Shown here: positions 1 to 7,798 of the stretch, in pieces
Layout of the letters: each line of letters begins with the position of its first letter
How positions within the stretch are numbered: position 1 is the stretch's first letter
Origin: Candidatus Nanopelagicales bacterium
Lineage (GTDB): Bacteria > Actinomycetota > Actinomycetes > S36-B12 > CAIYMF01
DNA: 37,480 nt
Assembly: GCA_025456065.1 (NCBI GenBank)
Contig: JALOLH010000068.1
Coordinates: 1 to 37,480 of the forward strand
Direction: 5' to 3'
The notes under the pieces: generated by a model
The model's input: only the letters and a program-made list of their open reading frames with translations
The model's database searches: none
Told to the model about the DNA's origin: nothing
Made by a program: the position numbers and the translations under genes

Positions 1-61
1 AGTTGGTACGAGCGTCCGACTGAAAATCGGAAGGTCGGCGGTTCGACCCCGCCCCTGGCCA
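1..61 (+). tRNA. tRNA-Phe(GAA), 3' part
   Basis: The window opens inside a tRNA. The anticodon stem TCCGA/TCGGA encloses the 7-nt loop CTGAAAA, giving anticodon GAA (Phe). The T-arm GGCGG-TTCGACC-CCGCC and the 3' acceptor strand CCTGGCC with discriminator A (61) follow. The 5' acceptor strand and part of the D-arm lie outside the window. The CCA end is not encoded (CCG follows). Confidence 0.95.
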
Positions 62-69
62 CCGCGGAT

Positions 70-99
70 CCCCCTCATGTCTCCCCCGTCGTGAGGGGG
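70..99 (+). terminator. hairpin terminator after tRNA-Phe
   Basis: An 8-bp perfect stem (CCCCCTCA at 70-77 with TGAGGGGG at 92-99) closes a 14-nt loop (78-91) and begins 8 nt after the tRNA. It has no real U-tract, which is common in actinobacterial terminators. The loop shares the 11-mer CTCCCCCGTCG with the hairpin at 1741-1782. Confidence 0.7.
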
Positions 100-230
100 G
101 TTCGCTCGTTCTGGGCACCGCTGGGTCCCGTCGGCCGGGCAGGGACGGCCGCTTCGCCAGGCGAGCCCTCCTCCGCCCAGGGTCCGCTGCGCCCCCGGCA
201 CGGGACCTCACGAGGACCCGGGCGGCCTGG

Positions 231-259
231 TTGTCGCGCGGACCGGCGCTGGCTACGCT
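231..259 (+). promoter_or_regulatory. promoter of the cupin-DUF5995 gene
   Basis: TTGTCG (231-236) and TACGCT (254-259) are separated by exactly 17 nt, a good housekeeping sigma match. The predicted transcription start is near 266, leaving about 75 nt of leader before the ATG at 341. Inferred from spacing and consensus only. Confidence 0.5.
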
Positions 260-340
260 CGCGGCCGCGGCGCTGGCCGCATGCGTCGTCGCGGCGTCCC
301 AGCTGGGCCGGCGCGACGTGGCTCGACGCGGGGAGGCCCG

Positions 341-1642
341 ATGGCAGCAGGTCCGGGCGGCGGTGCCCGCGGCGTGCGCACCAGCCGGCCAACCGACCAG
401 GTGCCGGCGGGTCGGCTCACCGACCAGGTGCCGGCGGGTCGGCTCACCGACCAGGTGCCGGCCGCGGGCGAGGACTTCCACGAGCTGGCCACCCTGTCGG
501 GTGCCCGGGTCGAGCACATCGTCAGCTCGGCCGCACCCGACCCCGGGGTGCAGGTCCAGGACTGGGACGAGTGGGTCCTCGTGCTGTCGGGTGCGGCACG
601 GCTCGAGGTGGCCGGCCACCCGGTCGCCCTGGCCGCCCGGGACTGGCTCCTGCTGCCCGCCGGCACGGCGCACCGGGTCCTGGCCACCGAGCCCGGCACG
701 CAGTGGCTCGCCGTGCACGCGTCCGCCGCAGCCCCGACCCGGGCGCAGCCCACGATCGCCGCCGACCGCCCCGTGCCCGGCCGGGCGCACGCACCGGTCG
801 CTGCCGCGACGCCCTCGTCCGACCCCACGGCCTCGTCCCACCCCGCGCCCGGGGCCGACCCCGCGGAGGCGCCAGCCGCACCGGACGGCGCTGCGTCGGC
901 CGGACCCGCTCCGGGCCGTGCCCGCTCCGTGCCGGCGTCCCCGACCCCCTGGCCGGGCTCGTGGCCCGACGATGGGGAGACGATCGCGGACGTGGTGACC
1001 AGGCTGGTCGCGGTCTCCGAGGACCTGCCGGTGGGTGACGGGGTCCGAGCGTTCACCGACATGTACCTGGAGACGACCCGCCAGGTCGCCGATGCCCTGG
1101 CCCGCGTCGAGTTCGCCGACCAGGCGTTCCTCGACCGGCTGGACGTGAACTTCGCCCACCTCTACCTCGCGGCGCTGGCGGCGCACCGCAGGAACCCCAA
1201 GGCCGCGCCCCGATGCTGGACGGCCCTGATCGCCGCCCGGGCCCGCCCCGGGGTCAGCCCGCTGCAGTGCGCCCTGGTCGGGATGAACGCCCACATCACC
1301 TATGACCTGCCCCAGGCGCTGGTGCGCACGGCGGTCGAGTTCGGCCGTGGGCTGGACGACCCGGCCTGGCGCGCCGACTTCCTCGAGGTCAACGCCGTCC
1401 TCGCGCGCACCCAGCCGATCGTGAAGCAGGCCCTGGTGCGGGGGCTGCTGGACCAGGTCGACGACGCGCTCGGCACCATGGACGACCGGCTGTCGCTGTG
1501 GGCGATCGAGCAGGCGCGTGAGGGAGCGTGGCTGTCCGCCCGGGCCATCTCGGCGCTCGGCGGGTCCCCCGGGGCTCGGCGCTACGTCGACGGGCTGGAC
1601 CGGATGGTGGCGCTGACCTCGCGCGCCCTGCTCGCGCTCTGA
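341..1642 (+). CDS. cupin domain - DUF5995 fusion protein
   Basis: Protein of 433 aa from ATG 341, which has GGGAGG at 331-336 just upstream. An in-frame ATG at 281 (453 aa) lacks a ribosome site. Residues about 45-127 form a single cupin barrel: the first motif lies around WDEWVLVLSGAARLEVAG and the second around DWLLLPAGTAHRV. A proline/alanine-rich linker (about 130-205) follows. The C-terminal ~220 residues match DUF5995, including the conserved stretch around ALVGMNAHITYDLPQALV. DUF5995 has no established function and usually stands alone, so the cupin may sense or bind a small ligand; this is inference. A 9-aa tandem repeat (TDQVPAGRL) precedes the cupin. The gene lies alone between two hairpins, so it is probably monocistronic. 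The domain calls are fairly secure and the role is unknown. Confidence 0.82.
   Translation: MAAGPGGGARGVRTSRPTDQVPAGRLTDQVPAGRLTDQVPAAGEDFHELATLSGARVEHIVSSAAPDPGVQVQDWDEWVLVLSGAARLEVAGHPVALAARDWLLLPAGTAHRVLATEPGTQWLAVHASAAAPTRAQPTIAADRPVPGRAHAPVAAATPSSDPTASSHPAPGADPAEAPAAPDGAASAGPAPGRARSVPASPTPWPGSWPDDGETIADVVTRLVAVSEDLPVGDGVRAFTDMYLETTRQVADALARVEFADQAFLDRLDVNFAHLYLAALAAHRRNPKAAPRCWTALIAARARPGVSPLQCALVGMNAHITYDLPQALVRTAVEFGRGLDDPAWRADFLEVNAVLARTQPIVKQALVRGLLDQVDDALGTMDDRLSLWAIEQAREGAWLSARAISALGGSPGARRYVDGLDRMVALTSRALLAL
393..462 (+). repeat. 27-bp tandem repeat, 2.6 copies
   Basis: Two identical 27-bp units (393-419, 420-446) and a 16-nt partial third (447-462), in frame, encode TDQVPAGRL repeats at the N-terminus of the cupin-DUF5995 protein. 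Confidence 0.95.
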
Positions 1643-1655
1643 AGACCGGATCCGG

Positions 1656-1671
1656 GGCTGGGGCCCCAGCC
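1656..1671. repeat. 16-bp perfect palindrome after DUF5995 gene
   Basis: GGCTGGGGCCCCAGCC starts 14 nt after the stop codon of the cupin-DUF5995 gene. It could form a hairpin or be an operator. The better terminator candidate lies further on at 1741-1782. Confidence 0.6.
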
Positions 1672-1740
1672 GTGCTCGGCACGTGCATCGCCTGGAGCCC
1701 CGGCGTGCGGATGGCTATGGCCTGGATATAACCTCTTCTC

Positions 1741-1782
1741 GCGTCCCCCGGTCGTTGCTCCCCCGTCGCGACCGGGGGACGC
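1741..1782 (+). terminator. 14-bp-stem hairpin terminator
   Basis: A perfect 14-bp stem (1741-1754 with 1769-1782) closes a 14-nt loop (1755-1768). It sits about 100 nt after the DUF5995 stop and 85 nt before the LuxR-type gene, so it most likely ends the upstream transcript. The intervening 1643-1740 has no gene. It includes TATAAC at 1727-1732, which could be a -10 element, but no transcript is evident. Confidence 0.75.
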
Positions 1783-1866
1783 CTCCATCGCCCGCGGCTG
1801 TCGTCCGCAGGACTGCTGGGCTCTGCCGCGAGCAGCCGGCTCTGGCTCGGCTATAGCCTGCCCTTC

Positions 1867-2658
1867 GTGCGGGACCAGGGCAGCGTCACCGAGGCACCGC
1901 AGCCGGCGTCCGACTGGATGCTGGTGGCCGACACGGCCTTCGTGGCCTTCCTGCGGCTGCTGGGGGACAACCCGGACCCGCAGACGGTCACCGAGGCCCT
2001 GGCCCGGGGCCCACTGGCAGCGTTCCGCCCAGCGGTCAGCGTGCTCGCCTTCGTCCTGCCGGAGCGCGAGGCGCTGTTCGTGGTGGGGTTGGTCGGCTGC
2101 GAGGGCGAGGCCCTCCGCCGTCTCACGACCATCCCGCTCGCCGCTGACATCCCGGCCACGCGCTGCTACCGGACCAACCAGGTGATCAGCGTGCCATCCG
2201 CGCAACTGGTCGAGGACTTCCCGCTGGTCGCCCCGTACGTCATGGCCGCTCCCCCCGCGACCGATGGCGAGGCGATCGTGTTCCCGATCCGCTCGCGGGG
2301 CGGGGTCATCGCCGTCCTGGGCCTGGACTTCCCCCAGCGCGTGACCCAGCCCTGGCTCCTGCGCGCAGCGGTCGCCTCGCTGTCGGGGCCGCTGGCCCTC
2401 TGGACAGCCCTGCAGCTGCAGGCCAGCGACGGTGATGGCGCCGGCAGCGAGCGCCGCGGGGGCCGGTCGCTGAGCATCACCGAGCGCCAGCATCGGATCA
2501 TCGAGCTGGTCCGCCAGGGGTGCACGAACCGGCAGATCGCCGAGGAGATCGGCTTCTCCGTGCCGACGGTCAAGGCCGAGCTGGCCAACCTGTGCACGCT
2601 GCTCGGGGCGGGCAACCGGTCCGAGCTGGCGGCCAGGGCCGCGCGCGCTGGACTCTGA
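1867..2658 (+). CDS. GAF-like / LuxR-family transcriptional regulator
   Basis: Protein of 263 aa from GTG 1867. Residues about 15-185 look like a GAF-type sensory domain; the assignment is by overall pattern, and the ligand is unknown. The C-terminal ~62 residues are a LuxR-type helix-turn-helix, with the recognition segment around NRQIAEEIGFSVPTVKAELA and a following helix like those of two-component and quorum regulators. No receiver domain is present, so control is probably by ligand binding. There is no Shine-Dalgarno. TATAGC at 1852-1857 ends 9 nt before GTG, suggesting a very short leader or leaderless transcript. The gene converges on the PaiB-like gene 33 nt downstream. Its targets are not indicated. 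Confidence 0.85.
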   Translation: MRDQGSVTEAPQPASDWMLVADTAFVAFLRLLGDNPDPQTVTEALARGPLAAFRPAVSVLAFVLPEREALFVVGLVGCEGEALRRLTTIPLAADIPATRCYRTNQVISVPSAQLVEDFPLVAPYVMAAPPATDGEAIVFPIRSRGGVIAVLGLDFPQRVTQPWLLRAAVASLSGPLALWTALQLQASDGDGAGSERRGGRSLSITERQHRIIELVRQGCTNRQIAEEIGFSVPTVKAELANLCTLLGAGNRSELAARAARAGL

Positions 2659-2691
2659 CCGGGTTCCGGGGACGTCGCCCGTACCCGCCGC

Positions 2692-3396
2692 TCAGCCCCG
2701 CGTCGACCGACCGCGGGCGACGCGCAGCTGGTCGAGCAGGGCGTAGCGCCGCTCAGCCGCGGGGACCGAGTGCTGCGCCATCCACGTCGCGGTGAGAACG
2801 GCGTCGTCATCGGGCTGGGACCGCAGCCCGGCGACGATGCCTCGGACGTCCTCGGGGCTCCTGTTCTGGCTCATCTTGGCCTTGGCCTCGACACGGGTCA
2901 GCCGCACCTCGATCCCGACGATCGCGCGCAGCATGCGCTCGAGGTGGTCGGCGGGGACCTGGTCGACCGAATAGGCAGCCTGCTCCGGGCGCCCCCGCTC
3001 GTGCGCCTCGGTGAGCCGGCGCACCGCGGCCTCGGTCCAGGCCGGGTCGTCCTGCACCACGAGCTGGCCGTAGGCGTGGACTGTTAGGTAGTTCCAGGTG
3101 GGCACGACGGTTCCGGTCCGCTCGCGGGAGGGCAGCCAGCGCGGGGAGACGTAGTGGTCGGCTCCGTGGATGAGCACCAGCGCCTCGCCGAGGACCGGCT
3201 CCCGGCACTGGGGGTTGTTGCGGGCGACGTGCGTGAGCAGCGCCCCGTGATCCGCGGCGCCGGGGTCGAAGACGAACGGCAGGTAGGTGGCGGCCAACCC
3301 GGTCGGGTGCACGGTGACGAGGTCAGCGGCGCCCACGTCGGCGAGCAGCTCGCGGACGTGGTCGTCCGACATCGCGAAGTGCTGGGGCACGTACAC
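2692..3396 (-). CDS. PaiB-family FMN-binding negative transcriptional regulator
   Basis: Protein of 234 aa. GTG 3396 was chosen because it gives the family-typical N-terminus VYVPQHFAMSDD. The reading frame stays open for 133 codons upstream but without family similarity. The PaiB family has an FMN-binding split-barrel fold. Visible family features are a segment around LVTVHPTGLAATYLPF, the stretch NYLTVHAYGQL with strand-forming residues, and a helical C-terminus with the segment around KAKMSQNR. Bacillus PaiB is linked to repression of sporulation and protease genes, but many actinobacterial homologues may simply bind flavin, so the name should not be over-read. The gene is divergent from the small gene at 3550, with 153 bp between them. 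Confidence 0.87.
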   Translation of the reverse strand: MYVPQHFAMSDDHVRELLADVGAADLVTVHPTGLAATYLPFVFDPGAADHGALLTHVARNNPQCREPVLGEALVLIHGADHYVSPRWLPSRERTGTVVPTWNYLTVHAYGQLVVQDDPAWTEAAVRRLTEAHERGRPEQAAYSVDQVPADHLERMLRAIVGIEVRLTRVEAKAKMSQNRSPEDVRGIVAGLRSQPDDDAVLTATWMAQHSVPAAERRYALLDQLRVARGRSTRG

Positions 3397-3549
3397 CCGC
3401 CCATTGTGGGCTCCGGATCGGGCTGGGTCGACGGACAGGGGCGGCGCCATCGCGGGGGGCGCGTCGCCACCAGCAGAGGCCCGGCACCCGATCGGCCGTC
3501 CCGGACGCCCCGGAGGGAATCCGGGTGCGGCGACGGGCGTTGTCCCGAT

Positions 3550-3819
3550 GTGAAGGGTGACAGTGTCGAAGTCGTGATCGATGCCGGTGGGTCGGCACGC
3601 ACGTACGTGATCACCGCCTCGCGGGCGGGGCGCCGCGTCGAGGTGTCGCACGGCCGGGGCGTGGTCGAGATCACCGAGCTCACGCGCGGGGGCACGCCGG
3701 TCCGGACGGCCCGCTTCATGGCCGCGCGCGTGCTCGCGGTCGTCGAGCACCCCTCCCCGCGGCGCGAGCGGGTGCCCGACGACGCCGCCGTCCACCAGCT
3801 CCCGCTCCCGGCGTCCTGA
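3550..3819 (+). CDS. small hypothetical protein
   Basis: Protein of 89 aa from GTG 3550; GTG 3574 is an alternative. The composition looks coding: GC-rich third positions, an ordered beta-strand-like N-terminus (residues about 5-45), a Thr-Arg-rich middle including the segment TRGGTPVRTARFMAARV, and a short basic/acidic tail. I recognise no named domain. There is no Shine-Dalgarno close to the start (GGAGG lies about 35 nt upstream), consistent with a short-leader transcript. It ends 81 nt before the DUF1707 gene on the same strand. The gene is plausible but the start is uncertain. Confidence 0.5.
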   Translation: MKGDSVEVVIDAGGSARTYVITASRAGRRVEVSHGRGVVEITELTRGGTPVRTARFMAARVLAVVEHPSPRRERVPDDAAVHQLPLPAS

Positions 3820-3900
3820 CGGGCCGGGAGCCTGGCGTCGGGCGAGTACGAGGCGCTCGTCGCGATCCCGGGACGCCGCGCCCGGCCATACGATGCTCCG

Positions 3901-4512
3901 GTGCCCTCACAGTCCATCTGGGACGAGTTCGCGGTCGACCCGCGGAGCTCCCAGTACGGCAGCCTGCGCGCCTCCGATGCTGACCGCGAGATCGTCCATC
4001 GCGTCCTGGGCAGCGCGTACGCCGACGGGAGGCTCACCCGCGAGGAGTTCGACCAGCGAAGCGACGCGGTCCTCGGCGCCAAGACGCTCTCGCAGCTCCC
4101 GGCCCTGATCCACGACCTCGTCCCGGACCCGGGGCCCTCCGCGCGCCTCCCGGCGTTGGCCGAGGACCCCGCCTTCCAGGCCCGCGCTGTCGCGGCCTAC
4201 GAGAAGGACCGCCGCGAGGCGGCGTGGGGCTTCGTGTCGGCGTCGCTCATCTGCTGGGTCATCTGGGGGGTCACGTCCGGCGCCGGTGGCTTCCCCTGGC
4301 CCGTGTTCGTGATGCTCGGCACCGGCCTGCACCTGCTGCGCCTGCTCGTCATGCGCGGCAGCGAGATCGACGAGCGGCGCAAGCGGCTGGAGCGCAAGGC
4401 CGGCAAGTCCGTGACGGATCGCGAGCCACGTGCACTCCCGGGCGGCGACGACGGAACCTCGAGGGCCACCGGGGAGTGGCGGCGCGAAGGATCGTCATCG
4501 ACGTCCGCCTAG
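3901..4512 (+). CDS. DUF1707 / 2TM-domain membrane protein
   Basis: Protein of 203 aa from GTG 3901. TACGAT (3889-3894) ends 6 nt upstream, so the mRNA is probably leaderless. Residues about 22-74 are a DUF1707 domain, with the LRASDADRE motif and then DGRLTREEFDQRSDAVLGAKT. This short helical module is common near the N-terminus of actinobacterial membrane proteins. Two hydrophobic segments (about 107-127 and 131-151) form a 2TM hairpin, followed by a charged tail (about 153-203). Likely an envelope-associated protein with both tails cytoplasmic; the exact role is unknown. The 3' end overlaps the convergent helicase gene by 4 nt. Confidence 0.87.
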   Translation: MPSQSIWDEFAVDPRSSQYGSLRASDADREIVHRVLGSAYADGRLTREEFDQRSDAVLGAKTLSQLPALIHDLVPDPGPSARLPALAEDPAFQARAVAAYEKDRREAAWGFVSASLICWVIWGVTSGAGGFPWPVFVMLGTGLHLLRLLVMRGSEIDERRKRLERKAGKSVTDREPRALPGGDDGTSRATGEWRREGSSSTSA

Positions 4513-6380
4513 CGGGGCATCAGGGACTTCAGGAAGTCCTGAGTCTCGGCATCCACTGAGTGGACGAGCGTGCCGATCATCCCGCGCGTGAGCAGCACCT
4601 TGTAGACGTGGCGGACCAGCCGGTCGAACTCCCCGTCCGCAACCGTGTGGCTGTTGCGGAAGTCCGGGTCCTTGTTGGCCGAACGCACCGTCACCCAGGC
4701 CCCCTCGCGACGGACCAAGTCGGGACCGATGATGACCCCGCTCCAGTCGTACTCGAACCCTTGGGCGGTGTACACGCAGCCAACCTGCTCGAAACCGCCC
4801 GGCTGGCTCGCCCACAGCGCCGAGGGTGGGGCGTCCCCAACCGGACGGTCGCCCTTGACGTTCCAGGGTCGTGACCAGTCGCCGATGCGCACGTCGTCGA
4901 CCAGTGTGCCGTCTGGCCGCGGATCGCTCCATGGCCAGCAGTACCCGGCCGTCACCCGGGCTCCGAACCCCGAGTCCCGGCGCAGCCGCAGGTCGATCTC
5001 CATCTCCGTCGGTGAATCGACCACGCGCACCTCGAACCCGTCGTCGCCCTCCCACGGGATCGGCCCGCCCGGAGCCAGTCCGAGGAGTCGGTGCACCCAA
5101 CGGATGTACGCCTCGCTACCGCCACAGCGGAACTGCTCGTCCAGCGAGACCTTCTGGACATGAAGGTCCTGGCTCGCGGCGAAGGCCTCGATTTCGTGGA
5201 CGCTGCCGAGCTCACCAGGCCGGACGACTTGGTGCTCGTCGAGCAGGAACACCGGCACCCGCGCAGCCGCGATGAGTTCGTCGATCTGGGGGCGGGCGGT
5301 CCGTAGGCGCGCCCGGGTGTAGCGGTTGACCGAGGTCTCTCGGATCCGGTGGGCCTCATCGAGGATCAGCACGTCGAGGCCGTTGCGCTCGGCTTCCATG
5401 AACGAGTTGAAGTACTTGAACATCGACCGCACCCGGGTCGACCCGCTCCCCGCGACCTGACGCAACGTCTGGGTGAAGGAGCGCGAACCGGTGGCGTGCA
5501 GGACGGTGCGGCCCTGGCGGGCCAACTCCCCAAGCAGGGACAGCGCGATGACGCTCTTGCCACTGCCCGGGCCACCGGAGACGATCACCACGGTCTTTGA
5601 GTCGGCTGCCCGTGCTCGTTGCACCTCGTGGAGCACGATCTCGTAGGCCAGCTTCTGCTCATCGAGCAGGACGAACTGCTCCCGCTCGCGGATCTCGCGC
5701 GCAGCGACCGTGAGCAGTTGACGGCTCGGGCCCGCGCGCAGTGACAGCAGGTGGTCCCCCGCCGCCGCTCCGAGGATGTCGGGGTCCAGCCGCGAACGCA
5801 GGAAATCCAGGAAGTCACCGCGTCGCTCCCCAGTGAACATACGCACGGATTCGGAGGTTCGGCGGTTCCTGAGTGAGGCGATGCCATGCTCCGTGGCGTT
5901 GTGGAGGTAGGCGACTGCGACGACGTCCTCGTGGCGATCCTGCAGGCCGGGCAGGAAGTCAAGCATGTAGTCCCGGTAGGTCTGCACCTGCTCCATCGGG
6001 TGCAGCACGGGCCGGTGGCCGTAGGCGTCGACACGGACGAGTGCGTCGCCATCCTCGTATCGGATGGCACGGCTCCACTGCTTCAGCTCGACCACGACGT
6101 AGGAATGCCGACCCGTCCGTGGGTGTTGGCCAGCCAGCACGGCATCGACCCGCTTGCTCGTCAACGGCAGCTGGTGCTCGACCAGCACCTCGACGTTGGA
6201 CAAGCCCCCTGTCACGAGGTCGTTGACCAGGACCGGGATCGATGCGGACCAAGCACGCACCTCTGCCTGGCTAGGTCGACGGCCGGTGGACGCGAGCATC
6301 CGGGACATCATCTGCTCGATCGCGCTGTCGGACTCGAACAGCGAGCGCACGCCCGCCGCCGAGTGTCGCAGCAGCACCAC
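4509..6380 (-). CDS. DUF2075-type DNA/RNA helicase with N-terminal PD-(D/E)XK-like nuclease domain
   Basis: Protein of 623 aa from GTG 6380. The N-terminal ~200 residues include a nuclease-like core: E68, D79 and E98-L-K100 (VVVELKQW), then a QVQTYR segment as in PD-(D/E)XK proteins. Residues about 240-620 are a superfamily-1-like DUF2075 (Schlafen group 3-like) ATPase. Walker A is GGPGSGKS at 269-276, Walker B is LILDEAH at 338-344, and a motif III-like FLLDEHQVV lies near 378-386. Late motifs are around VYTAQGFEYDWSGVIIG and KVLLTRGMIGTLVHS. The protein probably unwinds or translocates on nucleic acid and may cleave it; the substrate is unknown. Relatives often occur in defence neighbourhoods. 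Codon use is softer (more A/T-ending codons) than in flanking genes. Divergent from the mazG-like gene. Confidence 0.87.
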   Translation of the reverse strand: MVLLRHSAAGVRSLFESDSAIEQMMSRMLASTGRRPSQAEVRAWSASIPVLVNDLVTGGLSNVEVLVEHQLPLTSKRVDAVLAGQHPRTGRHSYVVVELKQWSRAIRYEDGDALVRVDAYGHRPVLHPMEQVQTYRDYMLDFLPGLQDRHEDVVAVAYLHNATEHGIASLRNRRTSESVRMFTGERRGDFLDFLRSRLDPDILGAAAGDHLLSLRAGPSRQLLTVAAREIREREQFVLLDEQKLAYEIVLHEVQRARAADSKTVVIVSGGPGSGKSVIALSLLGELARQGRTVLHATGSRSFTQTLRQVAGSGSTRVRSMFKYFNSFMEAERNGLDVLILDEAHRIRETSVNRYTRARLRTARPQIDELIAAARVPVFLLDEHQVVRPGELGSVHEIEAFAASQDLHVQKVSLDEQFRCGGSEAYIRWVHRLLGLAPGGPIPWEGDDGFEVRVVDSPTEMEIDLRLRRDSGFGARVTAGYCWPWSDPRPDGTLVDDVRIGDWSRPWNVKGDRPVGDAPPSALWASQPGGFEQVGCVYTAQGFEYDWSGVIIGPDLVRREGAWVTVRSANKDPDFRNSHTVADGEFDRLVRHVYKVLLTRGMIGTLVHSVDAETQDFLKSLMPR

Positions 6381-6513
6381 GGCGAGAACCCCCGGACAGC
6401 ACGAAAGGATCGTGCGGGTGGGGGTGTCCCTGGCACGCTGCTCGGCGTGGGGCGCCCGTCGGGCCGCGATGCAACTGTAGGACGCCCCTTCCGGTCATGG
6501 CATAGTCGCCGAC
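6381..6513. promoter_or_regulatory. divergent promoter region, helicase / mazG-like pair
   Basis: The 133-bp gap holds CATAGT at 6501-6506, ending 7 nt before the mazG-like GTG and suggesting leaderless transcription. On the opposite strand TACAGT (6474-6479) is a possible -10 for the helicase, with a weak -35 overlapping the mazG-like -10. If both are right, the two promoters compete. A G-rich segment 5' of the helicase GTG may serve as a weak ribosome site. Confidence 0.35.
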
Positions 6514-6861
6514 GTGTCCGACCTGCACGCGTTGCGCGACCGGATGCGCGCGTTCACCTCTGAGCGGGACTGGGAGAAGTTCCATGACCCCAAATCCTTG
6601 CTGTTGGCGCTCGTGGGCGAGGTTGGCGAACTCGCAGAACTGCTCCAGTGGCTGCCCGCTGCCGAGGCCCGGTCACTGGCCGCCACGGAGCCCCTCCGCA
6701 GCCGGGCCGGGCAGGAACTGGCTGATGTCCTGCTCTACCTCATCAGGCTGGCCGACGTCCTGGGGATCGACCTCGCGGAGGCCGCAACGGCCAAGATGGC
6801 CGACTCCGAGTTGCGATTCCCGGCCACGCAGGTCGAAGGCGTGGCCCCGCCGCGGGGCTGA
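6514..6861 (+). CDS. MazG-like nucleotide pyrophosphohydrolase (dCTPase/RS21-C6 type)
   Basis: Protein of 115 aa from GTG 6514. This is the short single-domain all-alpha NTP pyrophosphatase form. The Mg-binding motif EXXE(12-28)EXXD is complete: E36-V-G-E39, 28 residues, then E68-L-A-D71. The opening RAFTSERDWEKFHDPKSLL and the GEVGELAELLQW helix are typical of the dCTP pyrophosphatase-like branch, which hydrolyses (modified) dNTPs to dNMP and PPi. It lies head-to-head with the DUF2075 helicase gene and shares its A/T-richer codons (for example several TTG leucines), so the two probably arrived together. Substrate preference cannot be read from the sequence. The convergent VOC gene ends 60 nt downstream. 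Confidence 0.9.
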   Translation: MSDLHALRDRMRAFTSERDWEKFHDPKSLLLALVGEVGELAELLQWLPAAEARSLAATEPLRSRAGQELADVLLYLIRLADVLGIDLAEAATAKMADSELRFPATQVEGVAPPRG

Positions 6862-6921
6862 CGTGGCTGGGCCCCCTTCGCTCCTCCCCACTTGTCGACC
6901 AGGCTGGGTCAGCGCCGTGCG

Positions 6922-7759
6922 TCAGCGCGCGAGGAGCTCGTCCACGCTCGTCCCGGGCAGGGAGAGGGTGACGTGCGTGTTCCACGGGTCGGTGACCTCG
7001 AGCGAGGCGCGCGGCCCGGGGTCCCGCCCCGCGGCTGTTCCACGTGTTCATGCCGAGGTGGTGGTGGTACCCACCGGCGGCGGCGAAGAGCGCGCCGGGG
7101 TAGCTGGAGACGGTGACCTCGAAGCCGAGGGTGTCGACGTAGAAGTCACGGGCGGTGGCGATGTCGCCGACCTGCAGGTGGACGTGCCCGATCCGGCCGG
7201 CGAGCCCCGGTCCGGCGTCCATCGCCTCCTGCGTCAGATGGGCTCGCAGGTATGCGTTGGGGTCCAGATGGAGGGTGGCCATCTGGAGCTCGCCGCCGGC
7301 ACGCTGCCACTGGTCACGCGGCCGATCGACGTACAGCTCGATGCCGTTGCCCTCCGGGTCGGTGAAGTAGAAGGCCTCACTGACGAGGTGGTCCGCGGAG
7401 CCGACGAAACGGCTGCGCCGGTCCGAGGCCGCCCGGTGGACCGTCGCCGCGAGGCTCGCGGGGTCGTCGAACAGGAACGCGGTGTGGAACAGGCCGGCCT
7501 CGCGCGGGTTCCCGGCGGGCAGGTCCGGGGTGTGCACGAGGCGCACCATCGGGATCCCGCCGCGCCCAAGGACCCGGTGGACCTCGCGGCCGCGGCTGCG
7601 CTCCTCGATGGGGACCAGCGCGATGGCGTCCGCGTAGTAGCTGGTCATGAGCGCGAGGTCGCCGACCCGCAGGGTGACGGCGTCCATGGTGGTGCCAGCG
7701 CTGATGGCGCGGTCGTCGGTGGTCGCTGAGGAGATCGTGCGCTCGCTGACGCCTGCCAT
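6922..7759 (-). pseudogene. VOC-family ring-cleaving dioxygenase/glyoxalase-like gene with a C-terminal frameshift
   Basis: ATG 7759 has AGGAG 7 nt upstream. Two vicinal-oxygen-chelate modules are visible. Likely metal-site residues are H92 (FHTAF), H192/H194 (GHVHL) and the Glu in GIELYVDRP. The family-typical segment YHHHLGMNTWNSRGAG is followed by a one-base shift. The current frame runs on through nonsense, antisense into the mazG-like gene, to 6743. The +1 frame instead gives a natural ending (SLEVTDPWNTHVTLSLPG then SVDELLAR) and stops at 6922. One extra base in the GGGG run at 7018-7021 would explain it; repaired length would be about 278 aa. It is either a sequencing error or a recent mutation affecting only the last ~30 residues. 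The family cleaves or detoxifies quinones, catechols or methylglyoxal-like substrates. Confidence 0.8.
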
Positions 7760-7798
7760 GGGTCGCTCCTGGAGGTCGTTCTCCGGTGGGTACGACCA

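Noticed and set aside
2692-3795. Longer version of the PaiB-like protein
   Set aside because: The upstream 133 codons have no similarity and overlap the opposite-strand small gene; GTG 3396 gives the family start.
6743-6921. Extension of the VOC gene into the mazG-like gene
   Set aside because: Antisense to a clearly coding region and no homology after the frameshift; the natural end in the +1 frame is at 6922.
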